Assembly (NCBI RefSeq): GCF_023898315.1 | Contig: NC_064616.1 | Location: 705,775,389-705,839,388 of the forward strand | DNA from: Schistocerca nitens | Lineage: Eukaryota; Arthropoda; Insecta; Orthoptera; Acrididae | DNA length: 64,000 nt | Direction: 5' to 3' | Shown here: one piece after another, positions 21,884 through 32,020 of the stretch | Layout of the letters: the number at the start of each line of letters is the position of its first letter | Position numbering within the stretch: the stretch's first letter is position 1 | Notes under the pieces: generated by a model | What the model saw: only the letters and a program-made list of their open reading frames with translations | Told to the model about the DNA's origin: nothing | The model's database searches: none | Translations under genes and position numbers: made by a program

Positions 21884-23341
21884 TGTGTGGTTGTGATATC
21901 GTGCTGGAATGATGGAACTGCCCAGACTGTGTCACACACACCCTAAAACCCGATGTCCAGTGGAATCGGTATCTCAAAAATGACCCCAACATGAAATCCT
22001 AAGCTGAGGAACTGCTATAAATTCCTACTGAATGACTATTTTTTACTCAACAGTCAAATAGTAATAATAATGAATTGAAGGAAACCATAAGTTACTTAAA
22101 ATGAAATAAAAATCAAATTCAAATGATACTTTTTTAAATTAAAAAAATAACATAGTATAAGACTCAGTAACAAAGTGTTAGACAAAGTGTTATTAGACAA
22201 AGCGTTTGCAATAAGGGTAAGAAGCAATTGGGGGGAAGACTGCCATATCATTGCTGCACATTTAGTCACTAAGGCGAGTGCAACACAGCAAATATTTTAG
22301 TTACTCCAATAGTTGACTGAATAATAAACGAAAACTATACTATCACTGGAACAAGAATTGTCAGTGGCAACAGTACATCACCTTTTCAAAGATCAACACC
22401 CACCTATCCCTGGTGCTAATCCATACTCTCAGAAATCTGTCGTTGCATTAAGTCATAGTCAAGAACTAAAATGTCACTCGTCAGGACTCTGACATCTTGA
22501 CGTCTCATACACATTTGAACTCAGAGTCCCTGACGTCTAAAACAAATGACCTTTCACGTTCCACATCCAATCCAGAAGTGTCTATTTTCACATGTCTCTG
22601 CTCCTGACTCTGCTGTTTGCGCCGTTCTGGCAGCAACCGTCAGTCAGTAAATGTTCCTGTTTTGCGCCAACAGCATGAAAACTGATACATTTAATAAATT
22701 CCCAACAATAGAATATCTCCAGTCGTGGGCGAATCAGTGCACATCTTCTTCACCAGTTTGCTTAGCAGTTCCTGTCTGATGTCATTAGGCATTGGGCGAT
22801 CAGAGCATGATTTATACATTTCTGAATTCTAGAAGTCCAACCAGCATGATGAGAACTCTGAAGACTTCTCTTCCCACTATGGTAGGCCCAAACATTCCAA
22901 GACTTGTGGTTTATCACCATAAATTGTTTGGTGGCAGCCAGCATTTGAGACTATCGCACTCAGCCTTCTGCAGAGCCGAACTGTGCTGAATACCTTGAAC
23001 CCCGTCTTAGCTTGATTGGCAGGTGAGTTCCATGAGCCTTCTCAGGCTGTGCTTGACATGCATAAGCTGGAGCAGAGCCTCTGAATGACATGTGTCCTCC
23101 CCTGCTTTTCTCAGAGTTGTGTGCGAAGTAAGCAATTCTCATGCATTCTTAGAATGGAACTAGAAGCCTCGACTGACAACCACTGGAGTTGTATAAAACA
23201 CATTCCCTAGCATTAAATAACATCAATGGCATTTTAACATGATGAAACTAAAGTGTTCTGCCTACCGCCAGTTGAGACAAGTGGGCACAGAAATTTAGAA
23301 TATAAATGGAAGGAGGCATGCCAGATGGTTTGTAGCCTTTC
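21884..23341 (-). repeat. Right long direct repeat (LTR-like) of the 9.4-kb insertion in nad3
   Basis: The partner of 13937-15345 in the same orientation. Directly after it the mitochondrial nad3 frame resumes (ttttaccaaatgtaatcat), so this repeat marks the right edge of the insertion. No clear 4-6 bp target duplication could be read, perhaps because of age. Confidence 0.6.
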
Positions 23342-23475
23342 TGTTTTACCAAATGTAATCATTATGAAAAAATTAACAGTTGTAATTTGAACAGTATCAA
23401 CGATATTTTTAAATTTAGTCCTACAAGGAGGATGATATCATAAATGAAATCAAGGAACTCTACAATGAGAGGAGA
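23342..23475 (+). pseudogene. nad3: nad3 relic, 3' part
   Basis: Resumes with LPNVIIMKKLTVVIWTVS and ends with GGWYHKWNQGTLQWE, the well-known C-terminal HEWNQG..W of insect nad3 (TGA as Trp). Together with 13700-13936 it gives nearly the whole gene with only a handful of codons missing at the junction. Confidence 0.85.
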
Positions 23476-23840
23476 AAAGCGTTGTTGTAAAATACAACAT
23501 TCGTGCTGTACTCAAAAAGTATTGATAGTAATCAATCTACCTTATATTGAACAAGAAGCGAATAACTGCAGTCAGTTTTGACCTTGAAGTTTGATAAATA
23601 TACACAGACCCTGTACTAACTGAAGCTGTTATTGTTAATAATATAATTGACTATTAAGTTTCAATTAACAAAATGGAAAGCCAATATGAAAGCTGATAAC
23701 ATTTTATTTAGTGGTTTAATTCAATTAACATTTCTAATTTTCACATAGTTTAAATGAAACATTACATAAAAATAAAAATTAAAATTTTAACATCTTCAGT
23801 AACACATACAACTAATAAGCTATTTAGATACTATGAAAAA
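23476..23840. pseudogene. Mitochondrial tRNA cluster relic: trnA, trnR, trnN, trnS1, trnE, trnF(-)
   Basis: Six tRNAs in canonical insect order. trnA is about 23476-23548 (tactcaaaaagtattg). trnR is about 23549-23614 (actgcagtcagttttgacc, anticodon TCG now TTG). trnN is about 23615-23672 (GTT kept, a piece missing after gaagc). trnS1 is about 23673-23738 (gaaagctgataac, ttagtggtttaattc). trnE is about 23742-23778 (atagtttaaatgaaacatt, 3' half shortened). trnF on minus is about 23778-23838 (actgaagatgtt, GAA kept). Confidence 0.8.
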
Positions 23841-24067
23841 TAATACAACTAAAATAAATATTAAAAACACAAAAATTAAAAGATATATCTTAAAATTAGA
23901 ATTATATCACTTTTAAGTATAACCAGTTCTATAAATACACTATCTATAGCCCAGTAACTCTCTCTCTCATCTGTAATCACAAGACATTGATGAATAATAA
24001 GCCATCTTTAAAGCTAAATATCTGACAAATTAGTAGAAAGGAAATGTATAAATCATATAGAACCAGC
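23841..24067 (-). pseudogene. nad5: nad5 relic, 3' end
   Basis: AT-rich DNA in the nad5 position. Coding is hard to read at this end. It is cut by a SINE whose target duplication is 24052-24067 / 24473-24488, and nad5 continues beyond it. Confidence 0.6.
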
Positions 24068-24472
24068 TTTCTTTCTTTCTTTTGCTTGTGCCGCTTTTCC
24101 CACGGATACGCAGGGTCGGCATGGTTAATCGGATGTGGCAATTTTAGTTGAAGGGGTGGCCAGATGCCCTTCCTGCCGCCACCCTGAACCCCCCAGGAAG
24201 GAATTAGTGTACCCCAACTGTCTGCGACTAGTGTAATCCATGGAGTAGTGCGAAAGTGTTCAGATGTCTGCGAGCCATGTAACTGAGGCGGGACGTGGGG
24301 ACAAGCCCAGTATCCACCTAGGGGGATGTGGAAAACTGCCTAAAAACCACATCCAGGCTGTCCAACACACCGGCCCTCGTCTTTAATCCGCCGGGCGAAT
24401 TCGATCTGAGGCCGGCACTTGCCCGAGTCCAGGAAGCAGGGCGTTAGCACGCTCGGCTAACCTGGCGGGTAG
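24068..24472 (-). mobile_element. tRNA-derived SINE (family 3, long body) with perfect 16-bp target duplication
   Basis: On the minus strand: a tRNA head accCGCCAGGTTAGCCGAG with an A-box-like ttagccgagcgtgctaac, a weak B box gatcgaattcg, a long body (accacatccccctaggtgg-like, cctggggggttcaggg) and a (CTTT)n/(AAAG)n tail at 24068-24078. The repeat atcatatagaaccagc occurs exactly at both edges. Removing the element plus one copy restores nad5 sequence. Confidence 0.95.
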
Positions 24473-24488
24473 ATCATATAGAACCAGC

Positions 24489-25708
24489 AAATCTAACAAA
24501 ATATAACATACGAAAGACAATATATCCTGAGAGAAATAAGATACCCCGAATGCGAATGTACAGCAACAACAGTAATTTTTAAAAATCTTCAAATGATAAG
24601 GTAAGGCAATTATGTGAAGAATTAATCAAGATAAAAGTCTACCACCAAAAACAATAATGAATAATAAATCAGTTATTCCAAAAGAAATATTATAATCCTT
24701 ATCTTCTGAAGAAAATCTTGAACAGAAATTATTTTCACCATATATTGAATAATGAAACAAAAAGACAGAAATATTAAGCTGTTAAGCGAGTAGCAAAAGT
24801 ATGTAAAAAAGTTAAACAATTAATTCACCTTAAATCAACCATCTCAGGAATTAAATCCTTTGAATAACAACCTGCTAAAACGTATACCACTTAAAGAGAG
24901 AGAACTTAAAGTTGTAAAAATTAAGATATAAACTATCAGACAAGTATCTTTGGTCTCCTTTAAATTGTTGAACCTGCCCATATGAATAATAATGTCTTGA
25001 ATAAAGCATGAGCTAACAAATGAAACAAAGGGAACTCTCGGTAATTCACTGCAAAAATTGCTGCTATAACCCAAACTGACTTAAACTACAAACAGTAATA
25101 ATCTTTACCAGATCAAATTCAAAATTTGCTTCTAAATCTGCCATAAACGTAGTTATGTAACCAATAACAAAAAACAGTCACGGTTGTAAGTATCAATTAT
25201 CAGACTAAAATGAATTAACTAATAAACACTGGTTGTAACAAGAGCAGATGAATGAACCAAAGCAGAAACAGGAGTAGGAGAACCATGGCTGCAGGAAGTT
25301 AATAAGAAAAAGGAATTTGGGCTCTCTTAGTTAAAGTCCCAAAAGCAATTAAAGTAGTAATAAGATTTTTCAAAAGATTAAAGATAAAAATTATAATAGG
25401 TAAAAGTAATTTCAAGCACCTGAATTTAACATTCAATCAATAGAAATTAAAACAGCAAAATCACGAATACAATATGATGAAGCAATTACTAAGCGATTTA
25501 TCACGTCGTATTTGTGTTTTTGGGACTTTAACCCACACTATAAGATTTTACATACTAATAATAAAGAAGCAAACAATAAGAAACCAATCCCAAACCATCC
25601 CAACCTAACAAAATTATACTTAAATTTATGCTAATAACTGAAACCCTTATTGTAAGAATAAATGTCAAAACAATAACAACATACCGATTTAAATTTTTTC
25701 CCACCAGA
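24489..25708 (-). pseudogene. nad5: nad5 relic, main part
   Basis: On the minus strand the most conserved nad5 blocks are readable: LTKRAQIPFSYWLPAAM (about 25320-25270), the following APTPVSALVHSSTLVTAG region in a shifted frame (25260-25215), and SILLGWDGLGLVSYCLL-like at about 25610-25570 preceded by NRYVVIVLTFIL. These are quinone-pathway transmembrane segments of complex I. Frameshifts and stops occur throughout. It is interrupted at 25709 by a mariner. Confidence 0.85.
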
Positions 25709-25850
25709 TATACGAGGGTGGTTTGAAAATTACTTGGAAAGGAATTTTAAAAAAGGCACTGACATCACTGAAACTATTTTATTTTTCAATGTAGTCTCCT
25801 TCTAGATTAATGCACTTGATCCAATGATGTTTCAGTGCCTTGATCAAATC

Positions 25851-26938
25851 TCAAAAATTAGTTTCATCGAGCCCAGCAAAACAGTTGTGAACTCCAGCTA
25901 TCAATTGTTGGTTTGACGTGAATCTTCGTCCACCAAGAAAAGTTTTCAGTTTTAGGAAGAGATGGAAGTCTGATGGAGCCATATGAGGTGAATAAGGCGG
26001 GTGTGGCAACAGTTCATACCTTAGTTCGTGTAATTTTTCCTTGGCGACGGCACATGTGTGCGGACACGCATTGTCTTGACGGAGGATGACTTTCTTCCTT
26101 GATAAACCTGGCCTTCTTTTCGCATACCTTTCGTTGCAGTTTGTCCAGCATGTTAGCATAGTATTCTCCAGTAACTGATTGCCCAATGGGGAGATAATCT
26201 ACAAACAGAATTCCCTTTGCATTCCTGAACACTGATGCCATGACCTTTCCCACTGCAGGAATTGTCTTTGTTTTCTTTGGTGGCGGAGAATCAACATGTT
26301 TCCACTACTTTGACTGTTGTTTCGTCTCTGGGGTATAGTAGTGCACCCAAGTTTGATCTGTGGTCACAAATCGGCGTAAAAATCTTGTTCGTTTCTCCTA
26401 AAAAGGGGCCAAATATTTTTCCCATATGTCCACTCTCATGCGTTTTGGATACAGCATCATGAGTTGCAGCACCTATCTTGCCGATAATTTTTTCATTTCT
26501 TATTCTTCAGTTAAAAACTGATATACCCTTTCAGATCAAGTGTGAGCAATTTCACACACTTTCAATTGACGATGATTAATGCTAGTAAAATCTAAGCTAA
26601 TCTGACATCATATGAAACAGTCTGAGCTGCAGAATATAAACAACCAAATAAAGAGTAACTTGAATTTCATGATGAACCAGCTATTATTACAGTATATACA
26701 CCCAATCTAGTACAATGTACATGACCATTTTATACACTTTTGCAATGATTTCTGTAGTAGTGAAACATCTTGACCAACTACTGCGCCGATCATCATCTAA
26801 GCTCTTCTGACCAAATTTAAATTCATTTGTCCACTTGGCAACAGTGGAATATGAAGGAGCAGAGTCACCCAGTGTATTCTGGAAATCGGCATGAGTGGCC
26901 TTTGAATTCATAACTTTCTTTAAGAAGTACATAGTCAC
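25851..26938 (-). pseudogene. mariner transposase relic
   Basis: N-terminal DNA-binding part at 26938-26725: FLKKVMNSKATHADFQNTLG, SYSTVAKWTNEFKFG, SLDDDRRS. After the 145-bp patch the second helix-turn-helix region continues (LKVCEIAHT, SERVYQFLTEE). The catalytic part at 26186-25851 carries ILRQDNACPH (second Asp) and HPPYSPHMAPSDFHLF (third Asp, D34D spacing typical of mariner). Internal stops and frame changes are present, so it is inactive. Confidence 0.85.
26575..26719. repeat. 145-bp duplicate of NUMT nad1 sequence inside the mariner
   Basis: Identical to 29867-30011 except for two visible substitutions (aagctaatc versus aaggtaatc; ataaacaacc versus ataagcaacc), in the same orientation and with no indel. 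It falls exactly between the KMV and LKVCEIAH segments of the transposase. Both copies share an in-frame TAG in nad1, so the source was the decayed nuclear copy rather than functional mtDNA. Confidence 0.9.
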
Positions 26939-27144
26939 TGCTCAGACCTGGATTTTTTCCATCTACGCAAATCACTACACGGGAACAACAACAGAGTCAC
27001 ATCACCAACACAGCTCTCTTCGAACAGCACTGCCTTCGCACACGTTTACAAGCATCAGTCCAATGAATATCATGTGAACAACTCGTTGGGCTAGCACTGA
27101 TCACTCGTAGTGATACCAAGAACTTTTCAAATCACCCTCATTTA

Positions 27145-27205
27145 TGTCTCTATAATCAATCATTCCACAGTAAATACCTAAAATAAATTACAGTTATAGA
27201 GTAAC
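27145..27205 (-). pseudogene. nad5: nad5 relic, 5' part beyond mariner
   Basis: The sequence ttccacagtaaatacctaaaataaa on plus is the reverse of a start-proximal nad5 segment. Nad5 is lost a few tens of bases further right, where cob sequence begins. Confidence 0.5.
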
Positions 27206-27265
27206 ACAAAGAAAAAACTCAATGGAAAAATATTATAGAGCAAATTCATATCTAGCAACAGGCTA

Positions 27266-27900
27266 GGACAGTGGGCATGAAGAGGTTTTGTAGTCCATAA
27301 TGCTACTTTAAATTTATGTGCAAGATTAAAGCTTGTGTTATTATTTATTACAGCAGCTATAGCCGCAATCCTTTATATTTCCTTCACCAATTTGGGTCTA
27401 ATAACAAATTTGGATTAAATGAAGATATTGAAAAAAATCCATTTCACCCATACATTACAATCAAAGAATCAATCACATTCATATCAATAATATCAGTACT
27501 GGCTATATTATGCTTATTAATGCTTACCCTCTAGGAGATCCAGACAATTTTGTACTAGGAAACCGTCATTTGAAACCAGTTCACATTCAGCCAGAATGAC
27601 ACTCTTATTTGCCTACACAATTTTATGACTAATTTCAAGTAAGTCAGGAGGTGTTATTGTAAAAATCATAATCTCAATAATTTTACCATTTTACAACATA
27701 ACACCATTCAATGGTATTCAGTTTATTCCTACTAATCAAAGATTATTTTGAATTGCAATAGTTTTTGTATGTTTATTAACATGAAATGGAAAACAAGCAA
27801 TTCAAAAACCTTACAGTACATTATAGCAGGACAAATCCTAACAGTCATGGATTTTACCTACTTCCTAACTAGTATTCATGCAGAAAACATGTAAGATAAA
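27266..27900 (+). pseudogene. cob: cob relic, 3' two thirds
   Basis: Cytochrome b from the GGFAVDNATLTRFF region (GFVVHNATL at about 27275) onward: [29 protein letters not shown] at 27380-27455, [23 protein letters not shown] at 27530-27600, and the C-terminal QRLFWIAMVFVCLLTWNGKQAI-like block at 27745-27810. The 27316-27534 part is still an open frame. Everything upstream (start of cob, nad6, trnT, trnP, nad4L, nad4, trnH) is missing. Confidence 0.85.
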
Positions 27901-27916
27901 TTATTTAAGAAATAAA

Positions 27917-27995
27917 CGTTAAATTACTTTATTAGCTTAGGAAAACCATATTTTTTGAAAACATAAAACTAGAACGTTAACTGTTCTATTAACTT
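27917..27995 (+). pseudogene. trnS2: trnS2 relic
   Basis: The sequence attagcttaggaaaacc followed by ttttttgaaaacataaaac, with ttgttctattaac-like 3' stem. The TGA anticodon is retained in tttTGAaaa. It lies between cob and nad1 as expected. Confidence 0.75.
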
Positions 27996-28004
27996 TTTAT
28001 TGCT

Positions 28005-28416
28005 TAAAGAATTTCACTTAATAAAAAATTTAAAGATGAGGATAAATACTCTTTCAAGCTAAATATATTAATTTATCATAATGAAACCATGGTGAAGTTC
28101 CGCAAACTCAAATAAAGAAAAAAGTTGTAACAGTAAACTTAATACAAAAACTTAAGAGAATAAAAATCAACACCTAAAAAGAGTAAAACTAATAATATAT
28201 TTATAAATACAATTCTAGTATACTATGTCAAAAAAACATCAAGTAAAACCACCTGCACTATACTCATTATTAGAAGCTGAAACTAATTCAGACACCCCTT
28301 CCATAAAATCAATAGGGGTATAGTTGGTTTCAGCAAAAGGTGAAACAAAATATGATCAAGCTTGACAAGAAGTAATTGTAACGAATGAACAATAAAGCTG
28401 ATAATTTATAAAAACA
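28005..28416 (-). pseudogene. nad1: nad1 relic, 3' part
   Basis: On minus, [21 protein letters not shown] is readable at about 28345-28285, followed by NNEYSAGG. This is the conserved [26 protein letters not shown] signature of nad1. It is cut by a Tc1 element at TA 28417-28418. Confidence 0.85.
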
Positions 28417-28418
28417 TA

Positions 28419-29839
28419 CACTCCTGGAAATGGAAAAAAGAACACATTGACACCGGTGTGTCAGACCCACCATACTTGCTCCGGACACTGCGAGAGGGCT
28501 GTACAAGCAATGATCACACGCACGGCACAGCGGACACACCAGGAACCGCGGTGTTGGCCGTCGAATGGCGCTAGCTGCGCAGCATTTGTGCACCGCCGCC
28601 GTCAGTGTCAGCCAGTTTGCCGTGGCATACGGAGCTCCATCGCAGTCTTTAACAATGGTAGCATGCCGCGACAGCGTGGACGTGAACCGTATGTGCAGTT
28701 GACGGACTTTGAGCGAGGGCGTATAGTGGGCATGCGGGAGGCCGGGTGGACGTACCGCCGAATTGCTCAACACGTGGGGCGTGAGGTCCCACAGTACATC
28801 GATGTTGTCGCCAGTGGTCGGCGGAAGGTGCACATGCCCGTCGACCTGGGACCGGACCGCAGCGACGCACGGATGCACGCCAAGACCGTAGGATCCTACG
28901 CAGTGCCGTAGGGGACCGCACCGCCACTTCCCAGCAAATTAGCGACACTGTTGCTCCTGGGGTATCGGCGAGGACCATTCGCAACCGTCTCCATGAAGCT
29001 GGGCTACGGTCCCGCACACCGTTAGGCCGTCTTCCGCTCACGCCCCAACATCGTGCAGCCCGCCTCCAGTGGTGTCGCGACAGGCGTGAATGGAGGGACG
29101 AATGGAGACGTGTCGTCTTCAGCGATGAGAGTCGCTTCTGCCTTGGTGCCAATGATGGTCGTATGCGTGTTTGGCGCCGTGCAGGTGAGCGCCACAATCA
29201 GGACTGCATACGACCGAGGCACACAGGGCCAACACCCGGCATCATGGTGTGGGGAGCGATCTCCTACACTGGCCGTACACCACTGGTGATCGTCGAGGGG
29301 ACACTGAATAGTGCACGGTACATCCAAACTGTCATCGAACCCATCGTTCTACCATTCCTAGACCGGCAAGGGAACTTGCTGTTCCAACAGGACAATGCAC
29401 GTCCGCATGTATCCTGTGCCACCCAACGTGCTCTAGAAGGTTTAAGTCAACTACCCTGGCCAGCAAGATCTCCGGATCTGTCCCCCATTGAGCATGTTTG
29501 GGACTGGATGAAGCGTCGTCTCACGTGGTCTGCACGTCCGGCACGAACGCTGGTCCAACTGAGGCGCCAGGTGGAAATGGCATGGCAAGCCGTTCCACAG
29601 GACTACATCCAGCATCTCTACGATCGTCTCCATGGGAGAATAGCAGCCTGCATTGCTGCGAAAGGTGGATATACACTGTACTAGTGCCGACATTGCGCAT
29701 GCTCTGTTGCCTGTGTCTATGTGCCTGTGGTTCTGTCAGTGTGATCATGTGATGTATCTGACCCCAGGAATGTGTCAATAAAGTTTCCCCTTCCTGGGAC
29801 AATGAATTCACGGTGTTCTTATTTCAATTTCCAGGAGTG
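28419..29839 (+). mobile_element. Tc1-type DNA transposon, nearly complete
   Basis: Terminal inverted repeats are cactcctggaaatgg at the left and ccatttcc-type ...aatttccaggagtg at the right, with TA at 28417-28418 and 29840-29841. Length is 1,421 bp. Removing it joins the two halves of nad1 cleanly. A single transposase gene lies on plus. Its GC content contrasts with the NUMT around it. Confidence 0.95.
28663..29684 (+). pseudogene. Tc1 transposase with one early frameshift
   Basis: Starts MPRQRGREPYVQLTDFERG, a paired-type helix-turn-helix (MREAGWTYRRIAQHVG). Around 28783, in GREVPQY, the frame slips by one base. From there a single frame is open to the stop at 29684 with GDRTATSQQISDTVAPG, the first catalytic Asp in VVFSDESRFCLG, the second in QQDNARPHVS and the final Glu in SPDLSPIEHVWDWMKRRL (DD34E). 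All three acidic residues are present, so only the frameshift obviously disables it. Confidence 0.9.
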
Positions 29840-29841
29840 TA

Positions 29842-30325
29842 TGTATGAAATATATCACATAAAATAATTAATGCTAGTAAAATCTAAGGTAATCTGACAT
29901 CATATGAAACAGTCTGAGCTGCAGAATATAAGCAACCAAATAAAGAGTAACTTGAATTTCATGATGAACCAGCTATTATTACAGTATATACACCCAATCT
30001 AGTACAATGTAAAAAAGACACCATAATAATAAGATAATATTAAGTTAAATAGGAAAAATTACACAACCAGCTATGGAAATTATTAGATTAAAATTAAGAG
30101 AAAAATAATGAAAAAAATAATTTAACATAACAGAACTTGGTGGCTCCTTACAAAGTAATTTAACCGCAACGCTAAAAGGCTGAAATATGTCTACAAAACA
30201 TACCTTATTTGAATATAAATTAAAACCTTTTGTTTTAACAAAGTTAAAAAACTTTCACCAATTAAACTTAAATAACTAAAAGAAGAAAATCAAAAAACAT
30301 AAAAATATTAGCAACATTATTTATA
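29842..30325 (-). pseudogene. nad1: nad1 relic, 5' part
   Basis: On minus: FQPFSVAVKLLCKEPPSS at about 30200-30145 (family LQPFSDAIKLFTKEQ), and further down SLFGCLYSAAQTVSYDVS at about 29945-29890 (family ALLGALRAVAQTISYEVS), with a TAG after SLP. It starts near 30325 next to trnL1. The 29867-30011 part was copied into the mariner. Confidence 0.85.
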
Positions 30326-30388
30326 GAGGAAATCTATATTAATGAATTCTAGATTCAATACATTCATCTGTCATCACAGTTAGCAAAT
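30326..30388 (-). pseudogene. trnL1: trnL1 relic
   Basis: On minus, tgacagatgaatgtattgaatctag and aattcattaatatagatt give the typical trnL1 with TAG anticodon preserved in the loop. It lies between nad1 and rrnL. Confidence 0.75.
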
Positions 30389-30689
30389 AATATTAATAAA
30401 GAGTATGAGAAAATTTTATCCACATGCTCCTGTTGTGCTAATGTGGATAAATAAACTTAGGATAAAAACGGACCTGGCTCACACTGATCTAACCTCAGAG
30501 CATGTAATAATATAAAGGTCGAATAAACCTAATTATTGGGCTCCTGCAACCAAATTTTCTTTAATCCAACATTGAAGTCACAACCCCCTTTGTCAATATG
30601 AGGTAATGATAACAATTATGTTTTATACCTAATGTAACTTAATCTGATGTACAAAAATTCTGGATCATGATAAACATATATTAATGAAA
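30389..30689 (-). pseudogene. rrnL: 16S rRNA (rrnL) relic, 3' part
   Basis: Contains the universal 3' 16S priming region: ctggctcacactgatctaac, cctcagagcatgtaa at about 30472-30510, then ggtcgaata..acctaat and tccaacattgaagtcacaa, and gtaacttaatctgat at about 30635. These match insect 16S read on the major strand. The gene is broken at about 30690. Confidence 0.85.
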
Positions 30690-31645
30690 AGTTTTCAGTG
30701 GTGTTGAGCCACAGCCATACATTACTTTTAGAAAGAATAAACTGCCATTGGACTGTATATTTCCTTTACAGTTTAGGTTTCAACTTGCACACCGTTATCC
30801 TGCACCATGCTAAAAGTGTGAACATGCAAATAATAAGACACACAGTAAAATACTGAAATTTATTCTAAAAAGGATTACCTGCTCCATGTCTCCTTAATCA
30901 ATATTACACATGTCTTCCAGTATGCCTCGATTCATATTATTAACGATCTGATGATTACAGGTAAATGCTAGATAGTGATTCACAATGCCGCCTCCAAAAG
31001 CAATCATTTACAGTAACATGACGTCTAACTCTGGAACGTTTGTATCTGTGACACTCCTACTTTTTAATGGGTCAGATCTTCTAGAGTCTACGTTCTTTCA
31101 CATCACTTCCATAGTTATGTATTAAATCCATGTGTTACTGTTTTGTTTACCCCCATTGGGCTGTCTTTCCCAGATATGCTGTGCTTATACGAAAGTGTAC
31201 TGCATTCCTAGAAGACGTTAATTTCTACCCGTTTATATATGATAAGCAAATGTGTTGAACTCTGTATTTGTCATCCTGCACATGACACAGCAATGGAATG
31301 TTATTAGTCTAAAAAGTAAGTGCATTTCTCATAATTGTATATCAGCTTCTGTATTTGTCATCCTGCACATTACACGGCAAAAAGATGGTATTAGTCTGAA
31401 AAGTAAGTGCATTTCTCATAATTGTATATCAGCTTACATATAATATTTTTCATCGATAATGGCATGAAAGCCAAAATCTACACAGGAAGTATACTGAAAT
31501 ATACAGTCAAATGGCGGCATATTCATTCAAAAAAACTTAATGAGTCAATAATGAATAGTTTAAGTGCTCTTCATGTCACCTCAACAGAATATTATCTTTA
31601 ATAATGGAAAGACCAACTACGAACCATGTAGAAGTAAATCGTTAA
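30690..31645. other. Unclassified insert in rrnL with an 88-bp tandem duplication
   Basis: About 955 bp that does not match 16S. It contains two tandem copies of an ~88-bp unit (31260-31347 and 31348-31436), each with tgtatttgtcatcctgcaca and ending ataattgtatatcagctt. No terminal repeats, coding domain or target duplication were recognised. Confidence 0.7.
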
Positions 31646-32020
31646 GTACTGTCGGATATTCTTGTCCTAAAGAAAAATTAAAGCCTTTTGACTTAAAAGT
31701 TTAATTCAGAAATTTATTAAGAGGCATTTGACTTCTTGCCAGGCCGTTTATTCCAGCCAACAACTAACAGACTAATGTTTATATCAGACTTCAAAACATT
31801 GTGAACATCACATGTTTGATAAACAGATGGAAATCAATTTAGTCTAATTCCTTATAATTAATTAACAATAGCAAATACTAAACATAATATTGTAAAATTG
31901 TTATACTAATTTCAACATAATTATGAAGATTATAAAATTAAATGTAATATTTTAATAAAAACCGTAAAAAATTACAAAATTAAACTTTGAACTAAGGAGC
32001 TAATAAGTACTCTTAAAGAT
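31646..32020 (-). pseudogene. rrnL: rrnL relic, central part
   Basis: Resumes with cggatattcttgtcc (GGGTCTTCTCGTC in 16S), then agccttttgacttaaaa, ttgccaggccgtttattccag and the 5' 16S primer region catgtttgataaacagatg at 31811-31829. It ends where the CR1-type LINE inserted. Confidence 0.85.

Larger units (their letters stand above)
25711..27142 (-). mobile_element. mariner element, with TA target duplication and a foreign 145-bp patch
   Basis: Ends are tacgagggtggtttgaaaa at 25711 and its imperfect inverse ttttcaaatcaccctcatt ending 27142. TA lies at 25709-25710 and 27143-27144. The length is 1.43 kb. The transposase is on minus (see separate entry). It is inserted in nad5. The interior contains a copy of nad1 NUMT sequence (26575-26719) that is not part of mariner. 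Confidence 0.9.

Noticed and set aside
28330-29197. Long minus-strand frames opposite the Tc1 element
   Set aside because: Shadows of the GC-rich transposase gene on plus, with no domain of their own.
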